A stretch of 64,000 nt of DNA from JAAXPZ01 sp965215705 (GTDB lineage Bacteria; Campylobacterota; Campylobacteria; Campylobacterales; Sulfurovaceae). Where the stretch lies: NCBI GenBank assembly GCA_965215705.1, contig CBDCEE010000003.1, positions 496,001-560,000 on the forward strand. Direction: 5' to 3'. How positions within the stretch are numbered: the stretch's first letter is position 1; every line of letters starts with the position of its first letter. Made by a program: the position numbers and the translations under genes. Below, piece by piece: positions 45,774 through 55,682 of this stretch. A model generated the notes under the pieces. It was given only the letters and a program-made list of their open reading frames with translations. It ran no database searches and was not told the DNA's origin.

Positions 45774-48257
45774 CTACATCCTCTTCCTAACCCTACTCGT
45801 AGCCACCGCCACCAGCGGATCATCCGGCCAGTAATGCTTTTTGTACTTCCCTCTGAGCTCTTTTTTTACCTCGTCATAGGTACTTGCCCAAAAACTGGCT
45901 AGATCCTGTGTCACCTGCATCGGTCGGTGGGCAGGAGAGAGGAGATGGAGCATGAGCTTGACTCTGCCACCCAGAACTGTTGGGGTCTCGGTGGTACCGA
46001 ACATCTCTTGGAGGCGTACTGCCAGTAGTGGTTGTGAAGGATTGCTATAGTCTATGGGGATATGGGAGCCTGAGGCTACTTTGAGCTTGGCGGGGGCTAG
46101 TGTGTCTAGCTTTTGTGTTTGGGCGTAGCTGAGTTGTCCCAGGAGTATCTTGTGTAGGTTAAGGTTTTGTACGGCTTTGAGGGTGCTGATACCTGAGAGA
46201 TAAGGAGCCAGCCATGCCTCCAAATGCTCCAGTAGACAGGCATCGGAAAAATCAGGAAACGCCTTATCATACTGGTGCAAGAAGTTCACCCGTTCTCGTA
46301 GTCTCTTCGCCTCTTTGTTCCAGTTCAGAACCTCTAGCCCCATCGCTTCGATCTCATCGAGAAGTACCTCGGTGACCTCTGGCGTATCCGTACTGCTCAG
46401 CTGCGTCTCTTTGAGCGTAAGCTTGCCCAGACACACAGCGCGCCGTACCTCTGCCCGTGCTTGGGTTTCGTTCCATGTGACACGCTCTATGGTGCTGGTC
46501 TCTAGATGCTCCTCTATCTGTGCGAGGGTGAGAGAGAGGGCTTTGTAGATGGTGGCGCTGGTGCTCTTGGCATCGAGATCGGAGATGACGAGATAGGAGC
46601 TTCCCCAGAGGGTGTCTTCGTGGTGGAGGTGGGCACCTTTGCCATTGCTCAGAAGATAGGTACTGCCGTTGGCATGGCGTAGCTGTGCGATGCGATCGGG
46701 ATAGGCATAGGCGAGTAATACGCCTAGAAGCTCCACGCGTAGCTCAGAGCGTTGGGTCTTCTCTATACGCTTGGCAAGCGTCAAGAGATAGTGACACTGT
46801 TTGATGCTGACCAGTCTGCTGTCTACTTTTCTGTTTTGTGCGACATCGTGGAGTATCTGTACACGCTCTTTGAGATCTGCATGGGCATGACTGCTAGTCA
46901 CTATATCTTTCTCAGTGATGAGTGTCGCTAAGAGAGAGGCTTCATAGCTAAGATCATGCTCCTTTGCCTTTAGCATCATATGAGCGAGCCGTGGATGTAG
47001 CCCGTAACGGCTCATCGCCTCTCCATGTGAGGTGATATGCCCAGACCTATCAAGTGCCCCTAACGCGATGAGTAGACTCTTGGCATGCTGCATGGCGGTA
47101 ACAGGAGGGGTATCTAGCCAGTGAAGCATAGCAGGATCAGCACATCCCCAGAGAGCAAGCTCCAGCATGAGCTGACTCAGATCAGCGGAGAGTATCTCTG
47201 GGGTATCGTGTTTAGGGAGTATGCGTGAGGCATGCCAAAGGTGGTAGGCCTTGCCTGCACTCAGTCGCCCTGCCCGCCCTGCTCTCTGTGTGGCAGCATC
47301 TTGGGAGATAAACTGGGTTTCTAGCTTGTCCATGCCCGAAAAGGGGTTAAAGAGAGAGACATTGTGCAGTCCTGAGTCGATGACCACCGTGATCCCCTCG
47401 ATCGTCAGTGAAGTCTGGGCGATGTTGGTACTGAGGACTACCTTTCGCTTGCCTCTGGGTGGGGCTTGGATGGCTCGGTCTTGGGCTTCTTTGCTAAGAT
47501 TTCCATAGAGAGGGGCGATAATAACATCATTTGATTTAGTATCCTGTAAGAGCTTCTCTATTGCTTTGATCTGTTTCACACCAGCGAGAAAGACAAGGAT
47601 ATTGCCCTCCTCTTGCTCTAGGCATAGGTGTATTCTCTTGACTGCATACGGGGCAAGCTCTTTGGACTTGGGCTGAGGCGTATTTTTGTCTAAGTAAATA
47701 CGTTCCACAGGAAAAGCACGCCCTTCACTCTGTACGATAGGTGCATCATCCAAGAGCTCGGAGAGTGCTATGGTGTTGAGTGTAGCGGACATGATGAGGA
47801 GTTTTAGATCCTCACGCAGTACCGCCTGAGATTCCAGTGCAAGCGCCAGAGAGAGATCGGCATGGAGTGAGCGCTCATGAAACTCATCGAAGATCACCAG
47901 AGCCACATCCTCCAGACTGGGGTCATGCTGGAGCTTACGGGTGAGGATACCCTCAGTGACGATGAGTATCTGCGTCTTGGCACTTTGCACAGAGTCCATT
48001 TTGATCTGATACCCGATACGCTCTCCTACCTGCTCACCCAGCATCTCAGCCATACGGGCAGCTGAAGCACGCACCGCCAAACGACGAGGTTCGAGCATCA
48101 GTATCTTGCGTCCCTTCAACCAAGGCTCATCCAGTAGTGCCAGAGGCAGTGCCGTGGTCTTCCCTGCACCTGGTGGGGCTTGGAGTACGAGACGGTTATG
48201 GCTTAGAAGCTTTGCTTTTACTTCTGGGAGGACTTGGGTGATAGGTAGGTTATTCAT
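45774..48257 (-). CDS. hrpB: ATP-dependent helicase HrpB
   Basis: The protein has 827 residues of the DEAH/RHA family. Walker A is APPGAGKTT, the box is DEFH (IFDEFHERSLHADL), followed by SATLNT and QRAGRAGR, then the HA2-type region and the HrpB C-terminal domain. The start chosen is the ATG at 48257; a TTG at 48299 would extend it into the divergent promoter. Its role in bacteria is not well defined. Confidence 0.88.
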   Translation of the reverse strand: MNNLPITQVLPEVKAKLLSHNRLVLQAPPGAGKTTALPLALLDEPWLKGRKILMLEPRRLAVRASAARMAEMLGEQVGERIGYQIKMDSVQSAKTQILIVTEGILTRKLQHDPSLEDVALVIFDEFHERSLHADLSLALALESQAVLREDLKLLIMSATLNTIALSELLDDAPIVQSEGRAFPVERIYLDKNTPQPKSKELAPYAVKRIHLCLEQEEGNILVFLAGVKQIKAIEKLLQDTKSNDVIIAPLYGNLSKEAQDRAIQAPPRGKRKVVLSTNIAQTSLTIEGITVVIDSGLHNVSLFNPFSGMDKLETQFISQDAATQRAGRAGRLSAGKAYHLWHASRILPKHDTPEILSADLSQLMLELALWGCADPAMLHWLDTPPVTAMQHAKSLLIALGALDRSGHITSHGEAMSRYGLHPRLAHMMLKAKEHDLSYEASLLATLITEKDIVTSSHAHADLKERVQILHDVAQNRKVDSRLVSIKQCHYLLTLAKRIEKTQRSELRVELLGVLLAYAYPDRIAQLRHANGSTYLLSNGKGAHLHHEDTLWGSSYLVISDLDAKSTSATIYKALSLTLAQIEEHLETSTIERVTWNETQARAEVRRAVCLGKLTLKETQLSSTDTPEVTEVLLDEIEAMGLEVLNWNKEAKRLRERVNFLHQYDKAFPDFSDACLLEHLEAWLAPYLSGISTLKAVQNLNLHKILLGQLSYAQTQKLDTLAPAKLKVASGSHIPIDYSNPSQPLLAVRLQEMFGTTETPTVLGGRVKLMLHLLSPAHRPMQVTQDLASFWASTYDEVKKELRGKYKKHYWPDDPLVAVATSRVRKRM

Positions 48258-48305
48258 GATATGGATTATACTGAAATATTGTTGGTATTTTAGATACAAT
48301 AAAAA

Positions 48306-48881
48306 ATGAAAAACTATTTAGAAGCCACCGAGATCATAGACTATCGTGATACGCGTATCCAATCCCTCGCAAAAAAACTTACCTATGATGCAGATGACGA
48401 TACCGCCATCGCCAAGCGTTGTTTTGAGTGGGTACGGGATAATATACGTCACTCCGGTGACTATCAAGATGACATCACAACCTACAAAGCTTCTGAGGTA
48501 CTCAAACATGGCACAGGCTGGTGCTATAGCAAATCCCATCTGCTTGCTGCCCTGCTACGTGCCAATGATATTCCTACAGGATTTTGCTATCAGCGGTTAA
48601 GCTGCTCTGAGTACATACCAGACACCTACTGCTTACATGGACTCAACTGGATCTATCTCCAAGCACACGGCTGGTACAGAGTCGATGCCAGAGGAAACAA
48701 AAAAGGCGTAGATGCACAGTTCACACCGCCACAAGAGCAACTCGCTTTTTCCCTGAGAGACAATGAGCATGATCTAAAGGAGAACCTCTCCGAACCCTTA
48801 GATGTAGTAGTAGAAACACTACAGAAATATACCTCTTATCAAGAGATGATCTACCATTTTCCAGATATTGAGGAGTGTTGA
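48306..48881 (+). CDS. Transglutaminase-like cysteine protein
   Basis: The protein has 191 residues. The catalytic triad is visible as Cys-73 (GTGWCYSKSHLL), His-111 (LHGLNWIYL) and Asp-127 (WYRVDARGN). It has no signal peptide, so it is cytoplasmic, and is likely a protease- or amidase-type member. It starts 48 bases from divergent hrpB and is followed within one base by a DUF2164 gene. Confidence 0.85.
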   Translation: MKNYLEATEIIDYRDTRIQSLAKKLTYDADDDTAIAKRCFEWVRDNIRHSGDYQDDITTYKASEVLKHGTGWCYSKSHLLAALLRANDIPTGFCYQRLSCSEYIPDTYCLHGLNWIYLQAHGWYRVDARGNKKGVDAQFTPPQEQLAFSLRDNEHDLKENLSEPLDVVVETLQKYTSYQEMIYHFPDIEEC

Positions 48882-48882
48882 T

Positions 48883-49140
48883 ATGGCCAATATAGAGTTT
48901 ACCGTAGAGGAAAAAGCTGTGTTGGTTGAAAAACTCAAAAGCTATTTTGAGAATGAACTAGACCAAGAAATAGGACAGTTTGATGCAGAGTTCCTGCTGG
49001 ACTTTATGTCCAAAGAGATCGGAGCCTATCACTACAACAAAGGACTCAAGGATGCACAGGATGCATTTGTCTCTAGAATGGATGTAATCGTGGATACGAT
49101 CTATGAGTTAGAGATCCCTACGGAATTTTCAGGGAAATAG
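48883..49140 (+). CDS. DUF2164 family protein
   Basis: The protein has 85 residues from the ATG at 48883, which has AGGAG before it. EKAVLVEKLKSYFENELDQEIGQFD and FLLDFMSKEIGAYHYNKG are the family signature. It is acidic and helical, of unknown function. It is the second gene of a three-gene unit. Confidence 0.82.
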   Translation: MANIEFTVEEKAVLVEKLKSYFENELDQEIGQFDAEFLLDFMSKEIGAYHYNKGLKDAQDAFVSRMDVIVDTIYELEIPTEFSGK

Positions 49141-49143
49141 ATC

Positions 49144-49527
49144 ATGTCTCAATATGAGCTAGACAACAGAGGTGAATTTGCCGAGCTCTTCCAAGCCATA
49201 CGTGACATACTCCTCTCCTATCCTTATATGACTGAAGTCAAAAATGCCAAACAGACCTCCTACCGTGATGAGTATAGTATGGTTGTGATGCTTCGCAGTA
49301 GAGGTGATCTCTTTGTCGTGGCATTTGGAAAAGGTGCCAAGCTCCAAGAGAGATACCCTACCCTAGAGGGCAGAGGCAAGATCGTACGACACTGGTATCT
49401 AAGAAGCCTAGAGGATCTGGATGAACCGCTCCTACGTGAACTGATAGAGGAGAGCTCCGTGCTCAATATGGAGGCGTATGAGATGAAGAAAATACGTTGT
49501 GATCAAAAGCATAAAGTGAATCTCTAA
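49144..49527 (+). CDS. DUF1801-like protein
   Basis: The protein has 127 residues with a pattern of YdhG/DUF1801 proteins: TSYRDEYSMVVMLR, LFVVAFGKGAKLQ and a conserved 'KIVRHWYL' step. It starts three bases after the DUF2164 stop, so it belongs to the same operon. The family is poorly understood. It converges with the MFS gene. Confidence 0.65.
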   Translation: MSQYELDNRGEFAELFQAIRDILLSYPYMTEVKNAKQTSYRDEYSMVVMLRSRGDLFVVAFGKGAKLQERYPTLEGRGKIVRHWYLRSLEDLDEPLLRELIEESSVLNMEAYEMKKIRCDQKHKVNL

Positions 49528-49540
49528 ATTGGCTCTGGTA

Positions 49541-50680
49541 TTACACCCTTCTGCTTTGTACAAAAAGTACAGCAGCCACCAAGATAGCCACGATAGAAAC
49601 GATCAAAAAGAGTGACTGTAACCCATACGCAGAAACAATAGGTTCAAAAAATATCGGTGAGAAAAACTGCCCTAGGAAAAAGCTAGAGGTGAGGATACCT
49701 GAGGCTTTGCCCCGCTTGTGTGCGGGGACGAGGGAGAGGAACCAAGCATTGGTATTGACGAACAACAGTCCAAAGCCCATACCGATAGGTGCCACAGACA
49801 AAAACAGTCCAGCGATACTAGAAGCTTGAGAGATAAAAAACAGTCCTACAGCAAAGAGTACAAATGTCACGACATAGATCTGGAGAAAGGTGTACTTTGC
49901 TTTGATCTTGGCATACTGCATCGATGTCATAGCATTGAAGACCAGCGCGATAGCGATGACAAACCCTACGGTACGTGGTTCTCCTCCCAAGGTATTGACG
50001 ATCAGGTAGGGAAACTGCGTAGGGAGCATATAGAAAAGCACCATGACAAAAAACGCCGTCACATACACAGGCAAGAGTCGTGGTGCTACCTCTGCTGTGT
50101 TTTGTTGTTTATGTTGTTTGGGTTCATAGAGGGATCTCACTAAGAATGGCACAAAAAGGATGGGGATCAAATAGACCGCAAAAGGATACGTCCAGTCCAT
50201 CTGCGCCAATACCCCGCCAATACTGATAAAGAGTATACCACCCAATGCGATCACCATGCCTTGCTTGGACATAAACGTATGTCGTGCCTCTACAGAGAAA
50301 TAGTCTCCAATAAGTGCTGTGGAGCTAGTCATCACCAGAGAAACCCCAAAGCCCAGTAACGCACGCCCTGCAAGAATACTATAAAAATCATCGAGATAAA
50401 ATCCGGAACTCCCACCGATCACAAAAAGAAATATCCCCATATAGAGTGGCTTGAGGCGTCCAAATCTATCAACGATATGTCCAGCAAAGGGAGAGAAGAG
50501 TGCGATAATAATAGAAGGGATGGTGAGCATCATTTTGGAGAGAAACTCAATATGAGGGATCTCAGAAAAAGTACGGCTGATCAGTGGTAGCGAAGAGACG
50601 ATGGTCATGCCTGACATGATACCCAGTGTTGCAACCAACAGCAGGGCCGTCTGTATCATCTTATCTGTTCTCTGTGGCAT
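49541..50680 (-). CDS. MFS transporter
   Basis: The protein has 379 residues and twelve predicted helices. Motif A is GHIVDRFGRLKP between helices 2 and 3 (about 67-78). The length and the GFGVSLVMTSSTALIGDYF segment fit the drug/H+ antiporter class. The substrate is unknown. It follows the FtsK gene on the same strand with a gap of about 50 bases. Confidence 0.85.
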   Translation of the reverse strand: MPQRTDKMIQTALLLVATLGIMSGMTIVSSLPLISRTFSEIPHIEFLSKMMLTIPSIIIALFSPFAGHIVDRFGRLKPLYMGIFLFVIGGSSGFYLDDFYSILAGRALLGFGVSLVMTSSTALIGDYFSVEARHTFMSKQGMVIALGGILFISIGGVLAQMDWTYPFAVYLIPILFVPFLVRSLYEPKQHKQQNTAEVAPRLLPVYVTAFFVMVLFYMLPTQFPYLIVNTLGGEPRTVGFVIAIALVFNAMTSMQYAKIKAKYTFLQIYVVTFVLFAVGLFFISQASSIAGLFLSVAPIGMGFGLLFVNTNAWFLSLVPAHKRGKASGILTSSFFLGQFFSPIFFEPIVSAYGLQSLFLIVSIVAILVAAVLFVQSRRV

Positions 50681-50733
50681 GATACTCTTTTTTATGTATC
50701 ATATCGTAATAAGGATAACTGGGGATATACCTG

Positions 50734-53031
50734 TTAGAGTATCTCCCGCTGGCCTTTGGCATTGGGTTCTGAGAGTACACCTGTGTGGGTAAGCTGATCA
50801 ATCAGGTTGGCAGAGCGGTTGTAGCCGATCCCAAGCTTACGCTGGAGATAGGAGATAGAGGTTTTTTTGTCCGTCAATATCACCTCTTTCGCCTGTGAGA
50901 AAAGCTCATCCAGCTCGATCTCTCCTTCGTCACCACCCTCTGCACTCGTCCCACCACCTACGATCAAGAAACTCTCATCATAGTCCGGTGCTCTCTGTTG
51001 CTTCAAGAACTCGGCGATCTCCTCGATCTCCTCCTCTTTGACCCATGGTGCATGGATACGTACCAGTCCTACTGTACCAGGAGGGGTGAACAGTCCATCT
51101 CCCTGCCCCAGCAGACTCTCTGCTCCCATAGAGTCCAGGATTACTTTGGAGTCGATACGCTGGCTCACACGGTAGCTCAGTCTGGAAGGCAGGTTTGCCT
51201 TGATGATCCCGGTGACGACATCTACACTTGGACGCTGCGTGGCAACCACCAAGTGGATACCACAAGCACGGGACTTTTGTGCCAGTCGGGCGATGGAAAG
51301 CTCAACCTCTTTACCACCGTTCATCATCAGGTCTGCCAACTCATCGATGATGATCACGATAAATGGCATCCGCTCATCCCCGGAACCATCTGTCTTGATC
51401 TTCTCATTATAGTTATCGATATTCTTGGTGCGTTTTTGTGCCATCAGCTTATAGCGACGCTCCATCTCTCCTACCATATTTGCCAAGGCAGCGATCGCCT
51501 TTTTGGGTTCGGTGATAACAGGAGTGATCAGATGCGGTATATCATCATACATCGCAAACTCCAGCATCTTCGGATCGATCATCATCAGCTTGAGCTGGTC
51601 AGGGTCATTACGATAGAGCAGTGAAATGATCATCGCATTGATTCCGACAGATTTACCTGAGCCTGTCGTACCTGCGATCAGCAGGTGTGGCAGCTTCTTG
51701 ATATCTGTAATAAAAGGCTTACCCACAATATCCTTACCCAGTGCCACAGTGAGAGGAGAGCTGGACTCCTTGAAGAGTTCACTCTCCAGTATATCACGTA
51801 GGAAGATCGTGTTACGTCCCTCATTGGGGATCTCGATCCCTACCACGTCACGCCCAGGTATAGGTGCCTGTATACGGATCGTCTCTGCGCTCAGTGCCAT
51901 CGCCAGGTCATCCTGGAGATTGAGTATCTTGGAGACCTTGACATCGGCTGCAGGCTTGAACTCAAAGGTAGTTACCAGCGGCCCGGTATAGGTACGAACA
52001 ATATCCCCGTTGATCTTGAACATCCGTAGCTTCTCCAGTAGGTCACCTGATTTTCTGTCTATTTCAGCTTCATTGACTTTCTTGGTCACCTTGGGCGGTT
52101 TTTGGAGGAAATCGATCTTTGGTAGCTTGAAGTTCTTGGGTTTGGCTACCCTGCCTTTCTCTATCTGTGCCATGATCTTGGAGTTCTCCTCCAGCTCATC
52201 TACGATCTTCACGCTACTCTTTCTGGGAGTCCGTACTGCTCTTTGTACCCGTTTCTTTTTCACTGGGGTCAAGATATCTTCGATCTCATCCTCACTGTAC
52301 AGTAGCTCTTCCCTCTCTTCTTCTACTGCTTCCTCTACAGGCAGTACTTTCTCTGGGGTTACTGCTGTCTGCTTGGTATAGCGAGGGGTCTCTATCTCTT
52401 CTATAGGCTCCAATGGCATATGAAGGATATCTTCGATATCTCTTTTTCTCTGGAAATTAAATGGATTTTGAAAGATCGATCTGACAGTAGTGTATAGAGA
52501 AGAGAGTGACATGATCTTCTCGCTCTCTTCCGGCATTGTCTCTATCGGCTCTTCATCACTGCCTATCGCTCTGTTTTTTCTGCTAAAGAGTGCTTTGGTC
52601 TTATTGTAGAGTGCTCTAAAGTCGTAGTTATCATCGATCACAAGCACCAACGCCAGCATGAAGATCATCAACCAAAAGAGCCATAGCCCTGCCTTGCCGA
52701 TAAAAGGCAACAGGGTCACATGGATCTCCCGACCTACAAATCCTGCATCCTTGAGATCAACGACCAGTGACTGGAACAGTACCAAAGAGAGATAGAAAAG
52801 TATCCAACCCACATAGCCATCCAGCCGCTTAAGCAACCACGGCTTGGTATAAAAGAGATACAGAGGATAGAAAAGGAGAAGGAGATTTATATATGCAAGG
52901 TAGCCAAACAGTTCAATATTGGTATCGCCAATGATCTTCCCGATATTTCCTACCAGTGAGGTATCATGAAAAACCGTTGAAAATGCCCCGAACAGTAATA
53001 GTATGGCTGTAATGATAATCGTGATTTTCAC
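50734..53031 (-). CDS. ftsK: DNA translocase FtsK
   Basis: The protein has 765 residues. Four N-terminal helices (about 1-135) anchor it at the septum, then comes a Glu/Lys-rich linker. The motor has Walker A GTTGSGKSVG and Walker B VIIIDELADL, and the C-terminal gamma domain (about 700-760, SISYLQRKLGIGYNRSANLID) reads chromosome polarity. It pumps DNA during division. The linker is short compared with E. coli FtsK. Confidence 0.95.
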   Translation of the reverse strand: MKITIIITAILLLFGAFSTVFHDTSLVGNIGKIIGDTNIELFGYLAYINLLLLFYPLYLFYTKPWLLKRLDGYVGWILFYLSLVLFQSLVVDLKDAGFVGREIHVTLLPFIGKAGLWLFWLMIFMLALVLVIDDNYDFRALYNKTKALFSRKNRAIGSDEEPIETMPEESEKIMSLSSLYTTVRSIFQNPFNFQRKRDIEDILHMPLEPIEEIETPRYTKQTAVTPEKVLPVEEAVEEEREELLYSEDEIEDILTPVKKKRVQRAVRTPRKSSVKIVDELEENSKIMAQIEKGRVAKPKNFKLPKIDFLQKPPKVTKKVNEAEIDRKSGDLLEKLRMFKINGDIVRTYTGPLVTTFEFKPAADVKVSKILNLQDDLAMALSAETIRIQAPIPGRDVVGIEIPNEGRNTIFLRDILESELFKESSSPLTVALGKDIVGKPFITDIKKLPHLLIAGTTGSGKSVGINAMIISLLYRNDPDQLKLMMIDPKMLEFAMYDDIPHLITPVITEPKKAIAALANMVGEMERRYKLMAQKRTKNIDNYNEKIKTDGSGDERMPFIVIIIDELADLMMNGGKEVELSIARLAQKSRACGIHLVVATQRPSVDVVTGIIKANLPSRLSYRVSQRIDSKVILDSMGAESLLGQGDGLFTPPGTVGLVRIHAPWVKEEEIEEIAEFLKQQRAPDYDESFLIVGGGTSAEGGDEGEIELDELFSQAKEVILTDKKTSISYLQRKLGIGYNRSANLIDQLTHTGVLSEPNAKGQREIL

Positions 53032-53180
53032 TCACTCTCCTTAAAGATAACGCTATTTTAGATTGCCATATTATAACATATGAAAATTAGAGTATGCCAC
53101 TACACCCCTACAAAATAGGGTGATTATGGGTATTTTTTGCACATTTCTTATCATTTGATAATATTTTCATTGCTATACAG

Positions 53181-53210
53181 TTGCTATTTGTACAATACTT
53201 GTGATACAAT
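53181..53210 (+). promoter_or_regulatory. Probable promoter of the HU gene
   Basis: TTGCTA (53181-53186) and TACAAT (53205-53210) are spaced by 18 bases, with the HU start 27 bases after the -10 box. AAAGGAT before the ATG is the ribosome-binding site. Confidence 0.5.
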
Positions 53211-53237
53211 TAAAAATCACATATAAAAGGATAAAGC

Positions 53238-53510
53238 ATGAAAAAAGCGGAATTCATCGCACAGGTAGCCTCAAAAAGCGGACTTTCTAAAAAAGATACA
53301 GAAGCAGTCATTGAGAAAGCACTTGAGACAATCACTGAAGCACTTGTCAAAAGAGACTCTGTCTCATTCCTTGGATTTGGCTCTTTCACAGCAACCAAAA
53401 AAGAGGCAAGAGAGATCACGATCCCTGGCACCACCAAGAAGGTCAAAGTACCTGCTAAGTTCAGTGTCAGATTTAAGCCGGGGAAACTGCTCAAAGAGGC
53501 TGTCAAGTAA
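53238..53510 (+). CDS. hup: DNA-binding protein HU
   Basis: The protein has 90 residues with the HU/IHF fold: MKKAEFIAQVASKSGLSKKDTE helices, GFGSFTATKKEAREITIPGTTKK with the beta-arm, and VRFKPGKLLKEAVK at the end. It shapes the nucleoid. The lack of IHF-specific residues and its single-gene layout favour HU. Confidence 0.92.
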   Translation: MKKAEFIAQVASKSGLSKKDTEAVIEKALETITEALVKRDSVSFLGFGSFTATKKEAREITIPGTTKKVKVPAKFSVRFKPGKLLKEAVK

Positions 53511-53568
53511 TAACAGCTTACTTTAAGCGCCCCTCTATTACAATTCCACTCACCTTTTACAGGTCGAT

Positions 53569-53654
53569 GCCTCGGTGGTGGAATTGGTAGACACGCTAGA
53601 CTCAAAATCTGGTGGGCTTTGCCCGTGTCGGTTCGACTCCGACCCGAGGTACCA
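53569..53654 (+). tRNA. tRNA-Leu (CAA)
   Basis: The acceptor GCCTCGG pairs with CCGAGGT (first pair G-U), then A and encoded CCA. The anticodon loop CTCAAAA gives CAA (53603-53605). The long variable arm (TGGGCTTTGCCC) is typical of tRNA-Leu. Confidence 0.95.
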
Positions 53655-53734
53655 TAACAGCAGTCTTCAGCAGACAGCTCATGTGACTAGTCACATTTTA
53701 AATAAGTTTTCTACTTATTGTATACTTTTGGAGT

Positions 53735-53809
53735 GCGGGCGTAGCTCAGCGGTAGAGCATAACCTTGCCAAGGTTAGGGTCGACGGTTCGATCCCGTTCG
53801 CCCGCTCCA
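53735..53809 (+). tRNA. tRNA-Gly (GCC)
   Basis: The acceptor GCGGGCG pairs with CGCCCGC, then T and encoded CCA. The anticodon is GCC (53767-53769), with D-arm GCTC...GAGC. It lies 80 bases downstream of tRNA-Leu, so both may share a transcript. Confidence 0.96.
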
Positions 53810-53886
53810 TAACTTTCATTTCAATTCACACACAACTCTCAATAACTTTTGCTATAATCCTGTTTAGATAATATACAAGGCAAAAC

Positions 53887-54408
53887 ATGAGACTCGTTAT
53901 AGCCATTACCGGTGCATCTGGCGTACATTTGGGTAAGAAGTTCGTAGACTATCTGCCTGCAAGCATCGAAGCCCACGTTGTTGTCTCAGACAATGCCTTG
54001 ACCGTGGAGAGCTTTGAGAACAGACAGGTGACACTGCACAATAGCGACAACATCGCAGCCTCTATATCCAGCGGCTCCTTTCAGGTCGATGCCACTGCCA
54101 TCATCCCCTGCTCCATGAATACCCTTGCCAAGATCGCTTGTGGGATCAGTGACAATCTGCCTACAAGAGTCGCAGCAGTCGCACTCAAAGAGCGTAAACC
54201 ACTCCTCTTGGCTCCTAGAGAGCTCCCTTTTTCTGCTATCGCCTTAGAGAATATGCAAAAATTGGCAGCACTAGGAGTGATCATCGCGCCACCCGTCATG
54301 GGATATTATTCTGCTGTTTCTCTGATGGAAGAGATGGAGCGCTTCCTTATCGGAAAATGGTATGATGCTCTAGATATTCCTAATGACTTGTATACACGAT
54401 GGAAATAA
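53887..54408 (+). CDS. ubiX: Flavin prenyltransferase UbiX
   Basis: The protein has 173 residues, a little short for the family. The FMN loop ITGASGVHLG opens it, and PCSMNTLAKIACGISDNL and RKPLLLAPRELPFS are the substrate/phosphate segments. It makes prenylated FMN for UbiD-type decarboxylases (ubiquinone or menaquinone routes). It heads a run ubiX-coaD-tmk-hisS on the plus strand. Confidence 0.9.
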   Translation: MRLVIAITGASGVHLGKKFVDYLPASIEAHVVVSDNALTVESFENRQVTLHNSDNIAASISSGSFQVDATAIIPCSMNTLAKIACGISDNLPTRVAAVALKERKPLLLAPRELPFSAIALENMQKLAALGVIIAPPVMGYYSAVSLMEEMERFLIGKWYDALDIPNDLYTRWK

Positions 54409-54552
54409 AAAATTAAGAGTAGAGAATAAAGAGTTGTGGTATGCTTTCTAAAAGCTTTTATCCAGAGAGGATCGTATGTATTTTTTTCATAAAAACATTA
54501 CTATAAAATGCAAAACTACACTACTTACTCAAACATTTAAAGGATTTTTATA

Positions 54553-55029
54553 ATGCGTCGTGCCATTTATCCAGGAACCTTTGATCCTCTGACTGTAGGA
54601 CATCTCGACATCATTAAGCGTGCATGTACGATGTTTGATGAGATTGTTGTGGCTGTTGCTGATTCAGAAGCTAAAAAGCCTATGTTTGATCTGACGCAAC
54701 GCATCGAGATGGTCAAAGCCGCGACTACAGAGTTCCCAAAGCTCACAGTGGTCGGCTTTGACAGTCTACTGGTTACCCTTTCTGATGAGCTGGACTCCAA
54801 CATCGTCGTCCGAGGACTCAGAGCAGTCAGTGACTTCGAGTATGAGCTACAGATGGGCTATGCCAATGCCTCTCTCAAGGAGGATCTGGAGACCATCTAC
54901 CTCATGCCAAGCCTCAAACGTGCCTTTGTCAGCTCCTCTGTGGTGCGCACCATCCTGCATTTTGATGGTAAAGTCGATCATCTGGTCACCCCAGAAGTGC
55001 TCACACTCATACGAAAGTATAGAAAATAA
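54553..55029 (+). CDS. coaD: Phosphopantetheine adenylyltransferase
   Basis: The protein has 158 residues. The nucleotidyl transferase site PGTFDPLTVGHLDI contains the GH of the HxGH motif, and RAFVSSSVVR is the second conserved segment. It makes dephospho-CoA. Its TAA overlaps the tmk ATG by one base. Confidence 0.95.
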   Translation: MRRAIYPGTFDPLTVGHLDIIKRACTMFDEIVVAVADSEAKKPMFDLTQRIEMVKAATTEFPKLTVVGFDSLLVTLSDELDSNIVVRGLRAVSDFEYELQMGYANASLKEDLETIYLMPSLKRAFVSSSVVRTILHFDGKVDHLVTPEVLTLIRKYRK

Positions 55030-55604
55030 TGGTGATACTCTTTGAAGGCATAGATACCTGTGGTAAAAGTACCCAGATAGCGATGCTTGCAGACAAACAC
55101 CCAGAACTGCTCATCACCCATGAACCCGGAGGTACGACCTTCGGGGAACACGCCAGAGAGATACTGCTCTCTGATTCGCTAAGTTCTAAGCGTGCGGAAC
55201 TACTCCTTTTTTTGGCAGACCGTGCGGAACATTATGAAGAGGTGATCAAGCCAAATCCTGACAAGACCATTCTCTCGGATAGAGGATTTCTCTCCGGTAT
55301 AGGCTACGCACTTGCCAATGATGATTTTACCTTTGAGACACTGTTGGAGCTGAATCACTTTGCACTGGATGGACACTTTCCTGAGAAGATCATCCTCTTT
55401 GTGACCAACATGGAGACACTCAAGCAGAGAACCTCGGAAAAAAGCCTCGATGGCATAGAACTCAGAGGACTGGAGTACCTGCTAACCGTACAAAAACATA
55501 TGCAGGGGAGTCTGGAAAAATTAGAGATCGATCACCTCATTATCAATGCCACAGAACCTATTGAGATGATCCATCAAAAGATAGTCAGCTATTTAGAGCT
55601 ATAA
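55029..55604 (+). CDS. tmk: Thymidylate kinase
   Basis: The protein has 191 residues. The P-loop GIDTCGKST is followed by THEPGGTTFGE, where the Glu-Pro-Gly segment binds dTMP, and SDRGFLSGIGYA. It phosphorylates dTMP to dTDP. It is coupled to coaD through TAATG. Confidence 0.94.
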   Translation: MVILFEGIDTCGKSTQIAMLADKHPELLITHEPGGTTFGEHAREILLSDSLSSKRAELLLFLADRAEHYEEVIKPNPDKTILSDRGFLSGIGYALANDDFTFETLLELNHFALDGHFPEKIILFVTNMETLKQRTSEKSLDGIELRGLEYLLTVQKHMQGSLEKLEIDHLIINATEPIEMIHQKIVSYLEL

Positions 55605-55638
55605 TTCCACAATATATTGAAATACGGCATATCAAACC

Positions 55639-55665
55639 GTAGGGTGTATTTATTATTAATGCACC
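55639..55665 (+). repeat. GTAGGGTG...GCACC palindrome, copy 6 (degenerate)
   Basis: GTAGGGTG and GCACC enclose an AT-rich centre. It lies in the short gap between tmk and the hisS ribosome-binding site, so it would be part of the transcript leader of hisS. Confidence 0.4.
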
Positions 55666-55682
55666 TTCCAAAAGGAACACCC

